Positions 18,052 to 26,730 are shown, numbered from the stretch's first letter. The stretch is 64,000 nucleotides of DNA from CAHJXG01 sp964235485 (GCA_964235485.1 CAXSAZ010000011.1:52481-116480), one strand, 5' to 3'. Made by a program: numbers and translations. Notes: generated by a model from the letters alone, not told the origin.

Positions 18052-19244
18052 TTTGCCGCCACCGAGGCCGGGGTGGGCAGGCAGCGGCGCGCGGCGCGTC
18101 GGATCATCTCGACCGCCGCAGCACAATCCGCGTCGGTCAGCACCAGCGGCGGCACCAGGCGCACCACGTTGTCTCCGGCCGCGACGGTCAGCAAACCCTC
18201 CGCGGCAAAGGCGTTCTGCAATTCCGTGTTGGGCACGGCGCCCTTCAGCCCCAGGATCAGCCCGGCGCCGCGCACCTCCGTCAGCACGGCGGGATACTCC
18301 GCCACCACCGCTTCCAGCGCGGACCACAACTTGCGGGCCTTGCGGTCCACCTCCTGCAGGAAGCCCGGCGCGAGGATCACGTCCAGCACCGCGTTGGCGG
18401 CGGCGCAGGCCAGCGGGTTGCCGCCGAACGTCGTGCCGTGGGTGCCGGGCACCAAATGCTTGGCGACCGCCTCCGTCGCCAGCACCGCGCCCATCGGGAA
18501 GCCGCCGGCGATGCCTTTGGCGATGCTCATCACGTCCGGCGTGATGCCCGCCCATTCATGCGCGAACAGCTTGCCGGTGCGGCCCATGCCGCATTGCACC
18601 TCGTCCATGCCAAGGATCAGCCCAAACTCGTCGCAGGCGGCGCGCAGGCCGCGCAGGAAGTCGAGCGACGCCGGGCGGATGCCGCCCTCGCCCTGCACCG
18701 GCTCCACCAGGACCCCGGCCGTTTCCGGCCCGATGGCGTCGCGCAGCGCGTTCAAGTTGTTGAACGGTACGTGGTCGAAGCCGTCCACCTCCGGCCCGAA
18801 GCCGGCCAGGTACTTCTTGTTGCCTGTGGCGGCCAGCATCGCCAGCGTCCGGCCATGGAACGCACCGTCGAAGCAGATGACGCGGTAACGCTCGCCCCGC
18901 CCGGTCTCGGACATGGCCTTGCGCATCATCTTGACCATGCCCTCGTTCGCCTCGGCGCCCGAGTTGCAGAAGAACACGCTGTCGGCGAACGACGCTTCCA
19001 CATAGCGCGCGGCCAGCCGCTCGGCTTGCGGCACGCGATACAGGTTGCTGGTGTGCATCACCCGCCCGGCCTGCTCGGCGATGGCCGCCACCAGATGCGG
19101 GTGGCCGTGCCCCAGGGAAGAGGTCGCGATGCCGGAGCCGAAATCCAGGAATCGTCGGCCGTCCACCGCATACAGCCAGGCGCCTTCGCCCCGCTCAAAG
19201 GCGAGGTCGGCACGGTTGTACGTCGGCATCAGGGCGGAAATCAT
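18048..19244 (-). CDS. argD: Acetylornithine aminotransferase
   Basis: 398 residues. A class III aminotransferase: opening PTYNRADLAFERGEGAWLY, GIATSSLGHGHPHLV, FCNSGAEANE (PLP phosphate binding), AFHGRTLAMLAATG, DEVQCGMGRTG (PLP aspartate region) and SIAKGIAGGFPMGAV with the Schiff-base lysine. It acts before ArgF in arginine synthesis and may also serve lysine synthesis. It is the first gene of argD-argF-small ORF, transcribed away from recX. Confidence 0.95.
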
Positions 19245-19471
19245 GGGAACTCGGCACCTCGGTGCATCAATCCCCGGGCCATGTCAGCGCCCAACGACCC
19301 ATCGCGGGCGGTCCCGGAGAAGCGGGGAGGATGGGGCGGGCTTTCGCGGGAAGTCAAACCCTAATCGGCCCATCGCCCGGCGGTGAACGAAGTTTGGCAT
19401 TGCAATCGGCGCATCCTTGCGCCTGCCCGGCCCGGGTTCCGGCGGCGCGCGTCCCATGGCATCGTGCCGGA

Positions 19472-20104
19472 ATGGCGGACTCACCCACCAAAATCGCGAA
19501 GCCGGCCGGCCGCAGCCGGCGCGCGCCCGGCCCCGCCGGCCCGGCACCCAGCCGGTCCCGCCTGCACGACGCCGCGCTGGCGCACCTGGCGCGCTTTGCC
19601 GTGACCGAGGCCGGGCTGATCCGTGTGCTGGACCGCCGCATCGACCGCTGGGCGCGCGCCGCCGGGACCGAGGGCACGCCCGATCCCGACGCCACCGCCA
19701 CCGCGGCGCAGGCAAGCCGGCAAGCGGCGCGGGAGGTGGCGCGCGCCTTGGTGCAGTCGGGCGCGGTGGACGACACGGCCTTTGCCGGCGCCCGCGCCCG
19801 CAGCCTGACCCGCGCCGGGCGCTCCCGCCGGGCCGTAAGCGCCCATCTGGCCGCTAAGGGCGTGCCGCCCGAGCTGGCCCAGGCCGCCCTTCCGGACCCC
19901 GAAAGCGAGCTGGCGGCGGCCCTGGCCTATGCGCGCCGCCGCCGGCTGGGACCGTTCCGGCTGGCGGACGCCGATGCCGACACGCGCCGCCGGGAGCTTG
20001 GCGCCCTGGCGCGCGCCGGCTTTCCGCAGCCCGTGGCGCAGCAAGCCTTGCGCATGGACCCGGAAGACGCGAAGGCGCTGGTGACCCGGCTGAAGCAAGG
20101 CTGA
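19472..20104 (+). CDS. recX: RecX family regulatory protein
   Basis: 210 residues. After a basic Pro/Ala-rich N-terminal tail of about 30 residues there are tandem three-helix RecX repeats: LHDAALAHLARFAVTEAGLI, then SGAVDDTAFAGARARSLTRAGRS and LAYARRRRLGPFR. RecX modulates RecA filaments. recA itself is not in the window. The ATG at 19472 gives the full domain. The stop overlaps the next ATG at 20104, so translation is coupled to the azlC gene, an unrelated function. Confidence 0.85.
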   Translation: MADSPTKIAKPAGRSRRAPGPAGPAPSRSRLHDAALAHLARFAVTEAGLIRVLDRRIDRWARAAGTEGTPDPDATATAAQASRQAAREVARALVQSGAVDDTAFAGARARSLTRAGRSRRAVSAHLAAKGVPPELAQAALPDPESELAAALAYARRRRLGPFRLADADADTRRRELGALARAGFPQPVAQQALRMDPEDAKALVTRLKQG

Positions 20105-20814
20105 TGTCGCGGACCCGCCCGCGCTTTTCCCGCGCCGCCACCCTGGAAGGGGCGCGCCGCAGCCTGCCGGTGCAGGTCGCCGTGGTGCCGTTCGGCCTGG
20201 TGTGCGGCGTTTCGGCGCAGGCGCAAGGCTTGTCCCTGGCCGAGGCGACGCTGATGAGCGGCCTCGTTTACGCCGGCTCGGCGCAACTGCTGGCGCTCAG
20301 CCATTGGTCCAGCCCGGCGCCGGTGCTGGCCGCCGCCCTGGCGTCCTTCGTGGTGAACCTGCGCCTGGCCCTGATGGGGCCGGTGCTGGGGCCGTGGCTC
20401 GACCGCCTGCGCGGCTGGCGGCTGTGGGTCAGCTTGTTTGTGATGGCGGACCAGAACTGGGCCATGTCGGTGACGCAGATGCAGTCCGGGCGGGGCGACG
20501 CCGGGTTCCTGTTCGGGTCGGGCGCGCTGATGTGGGTGTTCTGGGTGGCGTCCACCGCGGCCGGGCACCTGCTGGGCGCCACGGTGCACCCGCCGCCCGG
20601 GCATCCGCTGTTCTTCACGGCGCTGGCGGTGTTCGTGGCGATCCTGGTGTCGATGTGGCGGGACGGGCGCGACGTGGTGCCGTGGATCGTGGCGGCGGCG
20701 GTGTCGGTGCTGCTGGCCTGGCTGATGCCGGGGGCGAGCTGGCATATCGTGCTTGGCGCGCTGTCCGGCAGCGCCGCCGGGGTGTGGCGCGACCGCAAGC
20801 GCGGCTCCGCATGA
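20104..20814 (+). CDS. azlC: AzlC family branched-chain amino-acid exporter, large subunit
   Basis: 236 residues, polytopic. The AzlC/YgaZ signature is evident: ARRSLPVQVAVVPFGLVCG-like opening, MSGLVYAGSAQLLAL, and FVVNLRLALMGPVLGPWL. A later segment (FVMADQNWAMSV) is also typical. With AzlD it forms an exporter for branched-chain amino acids or analogues. The ATG at 20811 of the partner overlaps its stop. Confidence 0.92.
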   Translation: MSRTRPRFSRAATLEGARRSLPVQVAVVPFGLVCGVSAQAQGLSLAEATLMSGLVYAGSAQLLALSHWSSPAPVLAAALASFVVNLRLALMGPVLGPWLDRLRGWRLWVSLFVMADQNWAMSVTQMQSGRGDAGFLFGSGALMWVFWVASTAAGHLLGATVHPPPGHPLFFTALAVFVAILVSMWRDGRDVVPWIVAAAVSVLLAWLMPGASWHIVLGALSGSAAGVWRDRKRGSA

Positions 20815-21113
20815 CGCTCGACCCTTGGGTGCTCGCCGCGATTGCCGCCATGGCGGCGGCCACCTTTGCCAACCGGGCTGGCGGCTACCTGCTGTTCCGT
20901 GCGTTCAGCCCGCCGCCGGTTGTGCGGGCCATGTTGGGCTACGTCCCCGGCACGCTGTTTGTCAGCTACGTGGCGCCGGCGCTGGCCGCGGACGGCCTGC
21001 AGCAATGGGTCGGCGCGCTCGCGACGGTTGCGGTCATGTTGGCGACGCGCAACCTGGCGCTGGCCATCCTCGGCGGCACGGCCGCGGCGGGCGTGGTCTG
21101 GGCCGCCGGGTGA
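20811..21113 (+). CDS. azlD: AzlD family protein, small subunit of branched-chain amino-acid exporter
   Basis: 100 residues with three to four hydrophobic helices. The family pattern is clear: TFANRAGGYLLFRAF, MLGYVPGTLFVSYVAPAL and ATVAVMLATRNLALAILGG. It always pairs with AzlC, as here. The GTG start of the following CHAP lipoprotein overlaps its TGA stop (21110-21113). Confidence 0.92.
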   Translation: MTLDPWVLAAIAAMAAATFANRAGGYLLFRAFSPPPVVRAMLGYVPGTLFVSYVAPALAADGLQQWVGALATVAVMLATRNLALAILGGTAAAGVVWAAG

Positions 21114-21619
21114 GCGGGACGGCCGCTTGGCCCGGACGCCGCGCGGCGCTGCTGCTGGGCGTTCTGGCCGTCCCCCTGGCCGCCTGCGGTTCCGGCCCGC
21201 GTAGGCTTGTCTCGTCCGGCGCGTCTGCCGCGTTGGAGTGCGTGCCCTACGCCCGGCAGGTTTCCGGCATCCAGCTCCGCGGCGAGGCGTATTCCTGGTG
21301 GGAGCAGGCGGCCGGGCGTTACGGCCGGGGAAGCGTGCCGCGTCCGGGGAGCGTCCTGGTGTTCCGCCGCAGCGCACGGCTCGGCTCCGGCCATGTTTCC
21401 GTTGTGCAGCGCGTCGTCTCGGACCGGGAAATCGTGGTGACGCAGGCCAACTGGGTGCCCCGCCGCGTCGCCCGCGACGAGCCGGTGGTCGATGTCTCGC
21501 CCGGCAACGATTGGAGCGCGGTGCGGGTTTGGTGGGCGCCGTCGCTTGCGCTGGGCCGCACGGCCTACCCGACCTACGGCTTCGTCGGTCCGGCCCCGGC
21601 CAAGAGATCTGGCCCCTGA
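21110..21619 (+). CDS. CHAP-domain lipoprotein (putative cell-wall hydrolase/amidase)
   Basis: 169 residues. A lipoprotein signal (RRAALLLGVLAVPLAACGSG) with lipobox LAAC is followed by a short linker and a CHAP domain (NlpC/P60-like). The catalytic Cys is in ALECVPYARQVSG and the His in LGSGHVSVVQRVV, followed by VTQANWVPRR with an Asn. CHAP domains cleave peptidoglycan peptides, so the mature protein would act on the wall from the inner face of the outer membrane. The GTG start overlaps azlD, an odd partnership that probably reflects compact packing. Confidence 0.85.
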   Translation: MSGTAAWPGRRAALLLGVLAVPLAACGSGPRRLVSSGASAALECVPYARQVSGIQLRGEAYSWWEQAAGRYGRGSVPRPGSVLVFRRSARLGSGHVSVVQRVVSDREIVVTQANWVPRRVARDEPVVDVSPGNDWSAVRVWWAPSLALGRTAYPTYGFVGPAPAKRSGP

Positions 21620-21741
21620 ACATTGCCAAACTGCTTGCAAGCATCGTTGGGCCGCGCCATGTCATCGGGTGGGGCGGGCCTTTGTCCGCCGGTTGCAATC
21701 GGGGCGCGTCCTGACGGGGCGTATGCCTGCACGGAGGAACC

Positions 21742-21987
21742 ATGGGCAGCTTCAGCATTTGGCACTGGATGGTCGTTCTGCTGGTCGTCCTGCTGCTGTT
21801 CGGGAGCGGCAAGGTCAGCAACCTGATGGGCGACTTCGCCAAGGGCATCAAGTCGTTCAAGAAGAACATGGCCGACGACACCGACGCTTCGATGGAGGCC
21901 AGCGCCAACGAGCGCCCGGCTGGCACCATCGCCGCTCCCGGCACGACGACCACGGTGCGCGAAACGGCGACTACCCGACACGGCTGA
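21742..21987 (+). CDS. tatA: Sec-independent protein translocase TatA
   Basis: 81 residues. The N-terminus MGSFSIWHWMVVLLVVLLLF gives the single membrane helix, then the glycine hinge FGSGKVSNLMGDFAKGIKSF begins the amphipathic helix with the conserved Phe-Gly. A polar tail ends the protein. TatA forms the translocation element for folded twin-arginine substrates. tatB and tatC are not in this window, so tatA stands apart. A hairpin follows 4 bases after the stop. Confidence 0.93.
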   Translation: MGSFSIWHWMVVLLVVLLLFGSGKVSNLMGDFAKGIKSFKKNMADDTDASMEASANERPAGTIAAPGTTTTVRETATTRHG

Positions 21988-21991
21988 CGCT

Positions 21992-22020
21992 GTGGTCGCC
22001 GGCACATGGCCGGCGACCAC
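21992..22020 (+). terminator. Hairpin after tatA (probable terminator)
   Basis: GTGGTCGCCGGC (21992-22003) and GCCGGCGACCAC (22009-22020) are perfectly complementary over 12 bases with a 5-base loop. It starts 4 bases after the tatA stop. The downstream tract is only weakly T-rich (GTGTGATTATTT about 14 bases later), so termination may be inefficient or factor-assisted. Confidence 0.65.
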
Positions 22021-22099
22021 GGACTGGGTGGCTTGTGTGATTATTTAGCTTAGGCGGCGGGCGAGGGCCGGTCTGTCCGTGTTGGCGGCAGCAAAGAAT

Positions 22100-22115
22100 C
22101 TTGCTTGGCAGCAAG
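22100..22115 (-). terminator. Short hairpin downstream of the PEP-CTERM gene (possible terminator)
   Basis: Read on the minus strand, CTTGCT-GCCA-AGCAAG is followed by ATTCTTTG, giving a 6-base stem with a partly T-rich tail. It lies 23 bases after the stop of the PEP-CTERM gene. The stem is short, so this is tentative. Confidence 0.35.
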
Positions 22116-22137
22116 CGTCATCGGCGGAAATGAGAGC

Positions 22138-23235
22138 TTAGGTGCTGAACCGGCTCCGCGTCACTGCCGGCCAGCCGGACTGCGCTGGCCGCGACCGCCT
22201 TTTCCGCTTCCGCCCCTTGAATGCCAGCGTGGTTTCGGTCGCGCCGCGTTCTGCCGCAACTTGAGCGGCTCGGCGCCGGCGATGGCGGAAGGTCAGCACA
22301 ACCAATGCGGTGAACACCAGCATTGCCGTCGTAGGCTCGGGAACATTGACGACGATGGAGGCAAGCTTGGCGTTGGCGGCGGAGCTTGCCGGCCGGTCCG
22401 GTGCATTGAACGTCGTGCCGCTTACCACTAGCGGGTTGATGAAGGCAACGGCGTGGTTAGATGACTCAAAACCCGGGCCGTTTTCGGTATACAGGATGAC
22501 CTGATCAAAATATCCAACCGTGTTGAAAAAATTGACGTAGGCGTAGCTCTCAGACGAGTTCTGACCCTTGAACGGCGTGGTCGGGTTTCCGCAGTAGGCA
22601 TTCGTTGTGCTGCACGCACCAAGCGCAGCTTGGAGGTCAGTCGAACCGAACGAATATAGCAACTGACCCTTATTGAAAAACTGTATGCTGTTCTTCGCGT
22701 CGAGTGCAGAAATCCATATGCCGAAGTAGTTTACGCCAGGTATGTTACCGGAAGTTGTTAATGTGACTGTGTAAGCATTAACGGGCGACGTTCTGCCGAA
22801 CAGCTCGGGATAGGGTGCCGTTCCGTTGGCGCCGCCATACTGGTCCGCCGTGGCCCTGACCCAGTTGGTGTCTCCTTTGGCCGTATAAGCGCCTCTGATG
22901 AAGTTAGTTGAATTGAAATTGCTGGTGCCAGTCTGGAAAGTCGAGGTGAAAGGGCCGCCGGCCCAATTCGCGAATGTTTCCGTACCATAAAAGCAGCGTG
23001 TGGCGTTGCCGCAGGTTGTCGTGAAGTTCGGTGTTTGAACGCCGGCGGCCAGATACGTCGGGGTGATCGGACCAGCGTTTGCGTTTTGCCCGGCAAACAA
23101 CGCCAGCGCGGCTGCAACGGCAATGCCCGTCAGGCGCGTCGGACGACAAAGGGTAGCTCGTGACCCTGAACGTTTCTGAGCGGGCACGCATCGGAAACGC
23201 AGCCGCTCAGCCCAGGGCGAAAACTGGCTCATCAT
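22138..23235 (-). CDS. PEP-CTERM sorting-domain protein with unusual C-terminal extension
   Basis: 365 residues. A 35-residue Arg-rich leader precedes a signal peptide (LTGIAVAAALALFAGQNANA). The mature part is Thr/Asn/Ser/Gly-rich, like other exported PEP-CTERM proteins, with two Cys pairs (TTCGNATRCF and GACSTTNAYCG). The sorting signal VPEPTTAMLVFTALVVLTF (about 298-316) is followed by the basic RHRRRR, but then 43 more residues follow, where the signal normally ends the protein. The base composition of the coding region (especially 22440-22990) is much less GC-rich than its neighbours, suggesting acquisition. Archaeosortase-like EpsH/XrtA would be needed to process it; none is in the window. 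Confidence 0.8.
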   Translation of the reverse strand: MMSQFSPWAERLRFRCVPAQKRSGSRATLCRPTRLTGIAVAAALALFAGQNANAGPITPTYLAAGVQTPNFTTTCGNATRCFYGTETFANWAGGPFTSTFQTGTSNFNSTNFIRGAYTAKGDTNWVRATADQYGGANGTAPYPELFGRTSPVNAYTVTLTTSGNIPGVNYFGIWISALDAKNSIQFFNKGQLLYSFGSTDLQAALGACSTTNAYCGNPTTPFKGQNSSESYAYVNFFNTVGYFDQVILYTENGPGFESSNHAVAFINPLVVSGTTFNAPDRPASSAANAKLASIVVNVPEPTTAMLVFTALVVLTFRHRRRRAAQVAAERGATETTLAFKGRKRKRRSRPAQSGWPAVTRSRFST

Positions 23236-23463
23236 TCTTTACGAGTTAGCATTTACTCTTGCAGGCGTCGCGTTAGGAAATGATGAGGTGGCGGCCTGAT
23301 CCGTGGGGCTGCGGCGCGGATGCCTGACGGTGCGGACCTCCTCGCCGTTGCGCGACGCCCCGATGCTCCACCCGCAATCATCACGGTTTCGTTATCGAAC
23401 GGCGTCGGCGAAGTCGCGTTCCTAGACGCCCGCCGCACCTCGGCGTGTCCCAAGGAGAATTCC

Positions 23464-23796
23464 ATGCCGACCTACGATGCCACCATCAAGGCGCTCAAGG
23501 CGGGCGCCAAAAGCATGACCGTGAACGCCGCCGTGAAGAACATCGAAAACTGGGAAGCCACCCTTGAAAAGGTCGAGGTCAGCGGCGTGAAAACGATCGT
23601 GAAGGACCTCGAAAGCCTCAAGAAGCATCTGCAGAAGCAGGAGATCGACGGCGAGGCGGTGCGGAAGCTGATCGCCAAGCTCGGCAAGGAGACGGTTACG
23701 GTCGCCGGCAGGACCGAAGGCAAGAACGCCGAAAAAGTCAAGGCGCTCGGCGAGGCGCTGAACGACGCGGCCGAGAACCACGAAAAGGCCGCCTGA
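23464..23796 (+). CDS. Small helical, lysine-rich hypothetical protein
   Basis: 110 residues, family not recognised. It has no signal peptide or membrane segment. Nearly the whole chain looks alpha-helical with heptad-like spacing (VKDLESLKKHLQKQEIDGEA and EKVKALGEALNDAAENHEKA) and is rich in Lys, Glu and Ala. The ATG at 23464 has a strong AAGGAGA ribosome-binding site, and codon use (GC third positions) is that of the host, so it is likely expressed. Neighbours give no functional hint. Confidence 0.75.
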   Translation: MPTYDATIKALKAGAKSMTVNAAVKNIENWEATLEKVEVSGVKTIVKDLESLKKHLQKQEIDGEAVRKLIAKLGKETVTVAGRTEGKNAEKVKALGEALNDAAENHEKAA

Positions 23797-23888
23797 ACCC
23801 AACGTGCACCCGCCCCGGCTGGGCCAGGGCGGGTGCGTTGCGCCGCGGGCTGGGCTGATCCATGGTTCCGGCGGCAAGGAGGCCACCC

Positions 23889-25094
23889 ATGACAGCCACG
23901 ACACCGGAGCACGCCGGCTTCTCGTCCCAGCGCCTGCGCAAGATCGATGGCTGGATGGACCGCCTGGTGGAGGATGGCCGGCTTGCCGGGCTGTCCGTGC
24001 TGGTGAGCCGCCGCGGGCAGTTGGCGTATGAGCGCCACGCCGGGTTCGCCGACATGGCGCGCGGGCTGCGCATGGGGCCGGACAGCATCCTGCGCATCTA
24101 TTCCATGACCAAGCCGCTCACCAGCGCCGCGATCCTGATGCTCTACGAGGACGGGCTGTTCCAATTGGACGACCCGATCAGCGGCGTGCTGCCGTGCTTC
24201 AAGGAGATGCGCGTGTATGCCGGGGAAGGCAGGGAGCCTGTGCCGGCGGAGCGCTCCATCACCTATCGGGACCTGCTGACCCATACCGCCGGCCTGACCT
24301 ACGGCTTCATGCACGCGACGCCGGTGGACGCGATGTATCGCGACCAGGACGTGGATTTCCAAACCTCCGACCGCACCTTGGCCGAAGTCGTGGAGCACGT
24401 CGCCACGCTGCCGTTGCTGGCGCAGCCTGGCTCCGCCTGGAACTACAGCATCGCCACCGACGTGCTGGGCCACTTGGTGGCCGTGCTGTCGGGCCAGGAG
24501 TTCGGGCAGTTCCTGCATGACCGGGTGATCGCGCCGCTCGGCATGGCGGACACGGCGTTCCATGTGACGCCGGACAAGCTGGGGCGCTTCGCCGCGAACT
24601 ATGCCCGCGGACAGGACGGCCGGGCCGTGCTGCTCGATGACCCGGCGACCAGCCGCTTCGCGACTCCCCTCGCCATCGCGTCCGGCGGCGGCGGCCTGGT
24701 GGGCACCGGCCGCGACTACATGCGGTTCTGCCGCATGATGCTGAACCGCGGCACGCTGGACGGCGAGCGCCTGCTGGGCCGCAAGACCGTCGAACTGATG
24801 ACGGCGAACCACCTGGGCGGCGACATGGCCAGCATGGGGCAGGCACGGTTCAGCGAAAGCAACTACGAGGGCATCGGCTTCGGCCTGGGCTTTTCCGTCA
24901 CGCTCGACCCGGCGCGCGCGCAAATCCTGGGATCGCCGGGCGAGTATGCCTGGGGCGGGGCGGCCAGCACCGCGTTCTGGATCGACCCGGCCGAGGACAT
25001 GGCCGCCGTGATGATGACCCAGCTCACGCCCTCCTCCACCTATCCGATCCGGCGGGAGCTGCGCGTGCTGACGTATCAGGCGCTCGTGGACTGA
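23889..25094 (+). CDS. Serine hydrolase, class C beta-lactamase / esterase EstB family
   Basis: 401 residues, no signal peptide. The nucleophile motif S-x-x-K is S72-M-T-K75 (RIYSMTKPLTSAAI), and the second motif is the Tyr in SAWNYSIATDVLGHL. LLTHTAGLTYGF and SGGGGLVGTGRDYMRF are also characteristic. Members hydrolyse esters or act on D-amino-acid peptides; most are not true beta-lactamases. The ATG at 23889 has an AAGGAGG site. The 3' end overlaps the convergent ABC ATPase gene by 19 bases. Confidence 0.9.
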   Translation: MTATTPEHAGFSSQRLRKIDGWMDRLVEDGRLAGLSVLVSRRGQLAYERHAGFADMARGLRMGPDSILRIYSMTKPLTSAAILMLYEDGLFQLDDPISGVLPCFKEMRVYAGEGREPVPAERSITYRDLLTHTAGLTYGFMHATPVDAMYRDQDVDFQTSDRTLAEVVEHVATLPLLAQPGSAWNYSIATDVLGHLVAVLSGQEFGQFLHDRVIAPLGMADTAFHVTPDKLGRFAANYARGQDGRAVLLDDPATSRFATPLAIASGGGGLVGTGRDYMRFCRMMLNRGTLDGERLLGRKTVELMTANHLGGDMASMGQARFSESNYEGIGFGLGFSVTLDPARAQILGSPGEYAWGGAASTAFWIDPAEDMAAVMMTQLTPSSTYPIRRELRVLTYQALVD

Positions 25095-25876
25095 TCCACC
25101 AGGCCGATCTCCGGGTTGGCCTCCGGCGCCGCCATCCCTTGGTAGCGGTCCATCACCTCTTGCGGGTCGCCGTCGGCCACCACCCGGCCCTGGTCCAGCC
25201 AGATCACCCGGGTGCTCCAGTCGAGGATCACCGGGACCGAGTGCGACGACAGCACCAGGATCTCGGCGCCGCGCACCATATCCTCCAGGCGGCTGCGCGC
25301 CCGCTCCATGAACGCCGCGTCGCCGGCCAGGAACCATTCGTCCATCAGCAGCACCTGCGGCCGGATGGCGGTCGCAAGCGCGAAGCCCAGCCGGATCACC
25401 ATGCCGGAACTGTAGAAGCGCAACGGCAGGTCGAGGAACTCCGCCAACTCGGCGAACTCCTGCACGTCGTCCTCCAGGCGCCGGATCGCCGCGCGGGACA
25501 GGCCGCTGTACAGCCCGCGCAGCGCGATGTTCTCGCGCCCGGTCAGCTCGGGGTTCATGCCGAGGTTGGGATCGAGCAGGGCGCCGATGTTGCCCTGGAC
25601 GCGCACGGAGCCGACCACAGGCTCGTAGATGCCGGCCAGCGTGCGCAGCAGCGTGGTCTTGCCCGCCCCGTTGCCGCCGATCAGGCCGAGCCGGTCCCCG
25701 CTGTGGAGGTGCAGCGACACATGGCGCAGCGCCTGCACCACGATCCGATGCCGCCCGTCCTCCTGCAAGCGCCGACTCGCCGCGGCGAACACCGTCCGCT
25801 TCAGGCTACGGCTGTTGCCGTGGTAGATCGGAAAGCTGACGTCCACGCCCTCTACGTCGATGGCCGCCATGCCCAT
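25076..25876 (-). CDS. ABC transporter ATP-binding protein, polysaccharide-export type (Wzt/KpsT-like)
   Basis: 266 residues. The N-terminal DVSFPIYHGNSRSLKRTVF is the hallmark of the O-antigen / capsule / teichoic-acid exporter ATPases. Walker A is GGNGAGKTT, the signature region is RFYSSGMVIRLGFALA, Walker B is VLLMDEWFLAGD and the switch His is in LVLSSHSVPVI. No C-terminal carbohydrate-binding extension (as in long Wzt) is present. It overlaps the permease gene by one base and forms a two-gene exporter with it. Confidence 0.92.
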   Translation of the reverse strand: MGMAAIDVEGVDVSFPIYHGNSRSLKRTVFAAASRRLQEDGRHRIVVQALRHVSLHLHSGDRLGLIGGNGAGKTTLLRTLAGIYEPVVGSVRVQGNIGALLDPNLGMNPELTGRENIALRGLYSGLSRAAIRRLEDDVQEFAELAEFLDLPLRFYSSGMVIRLGFALATAIRPQVLLMDEWFLAGDAAFMERARSRLEDMVRGAEILVLSSHSVPVILDWSTRVIWLDQGRVVADGDPQEVMDRYQGMAAPEANPEIGLVDQSTSA

Positions 25877-26730
25877 CAAACCCAGAACGCCAGGCGGCCG
25901 CGCACGCGCGCGAACAGCAGCCACGCCACGCCGCAAAGCAGGGCGCTGTAGCCCAGGGCGGACAGCCAGACCTCCCCACCCGCCGCCCCGCCCAGCAGGG
26001 GCGCCCGCACGATCTCCAGCAGGGTGTAGAACGGGTTGAGCGGCAGCAGCGCCGCTTGCGGCCCTTTCAGCAATTCGGGCTTCCAGATGACCGGGCTGAT
26101 GAAGAACGCGATCTGCATGACGCTGCCGACGATGGGCGGGATGTCGCGAAACCGGGCGCACACCGCGCCCAGCAGCAGGCACGCGGCCATGCCATCGACC
26201 ACCCACAGCAGGATGCCCGGCACCGCGGCCCACGCGGGCAGCCCCGGCCACACGTTGAAGACGGCATACACCACCAGGATCACCGGGACGTTGTGCGCCA
26301 GCACGAGCAGGTTCCGGACGATGACCCGGATGGCATACAGCGTGAACGGCATACGCTGCGAGCGGATCATGCCCTCCGCCTGCTGGAAGCTGCCGCAGGC
26401 GTCGCCCACCACGCTGCCCAGCACGTTCCACAGCACGAGCGACAACGCCAGGAACGGCAGGTAGTCGTGCAGCTCCATCTTGAACAGTTGCGAGTACAGC
26501 ACGCCGAGCGCGCCGATCATCACGCCCGTGGACAGCGTCAGCCAGAACGGGCCGAGCACCGAGCCGCGGTAGCGCAGGCGGATGTCGAACCATCCCAGTG
26601 TCAGCCCGAGTCGCCACAGCCCCAAGCCGTCCCGCGCGTCCTTCACGGCGAGGCGCTGCCGTGCCCCGGCCGAATGGTCTGAATGCAGCACGAGGTCGGC
26701 CGCGCCGCGAGGGTCCAGGGTTGCGCTCAC
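25876..26730 (-). CDS. ABC-2 type polysaccharide export permease (Wzm/KpsM-like)
   Basis: 284 residues with six hydrophobic helices. The amphipathic opening LGWFDIRLRYRGSVLGPFWL is the classic KpsM/Wzm element, followed by MIGALGVLYSQLF and ARFRDIPPIVGSVMQIAFF. The start is placed at the GTG at 26730 because the 42 residues upstream to the next ATG (26856) are Cys/Arg-rich and not conserved-looking. No glycosyltransferase genes accompany the pair in this window, so the exported glycan is unknown. Confidence 0.9.
   Translation of the reverse strand: MSATLDPRGAADLVLHSDHSAGARQRLAVKDARDGLGLWRLGLTLGWFDIRLRYRGSVLGPFWLTLSTGVMIGALGVLYSQLFKMELHDYLPFLALSLVLWNVLGSVVGDACGSFQQAEGMIRSQRMPFTLYAIRVIVRNLLVLAHNVPVILVVYAVFNVWPGLPAWAAVPGILLWVVDGMAACLLLGAVCARFRDIPPIVGSVMQIAFFISPVIWKPELLKGPQAALLPLNPFYTLLEIVRAPLLGGAAGGEVWLSALGYSALLCGVAWLLFARVRGRLAFWV

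Noticed and set aside
20268..22007. A 579-codon minus-strand frame across azlCD, the CHAP gene and tatA
   Set aside because: Low-complexity Arg/Pro/Ala translation, and the plus strand carries four recognised families with coupled starts.
22138..23796. Prophage or genomic island boundaries around the AT-richer segment
   Set aside because: No integrase, phage structural gene, att-like direct repeat or IS end was found; only one gene is atypical.
23889..25094. True class C beta-lactamase (resistance gene)
   Set aside because: SxxK and Tyr motifs fit the broader serine-hydrolase/esterase family, but there is no signal peptide and no AmpC-like K-T-G box was identified.
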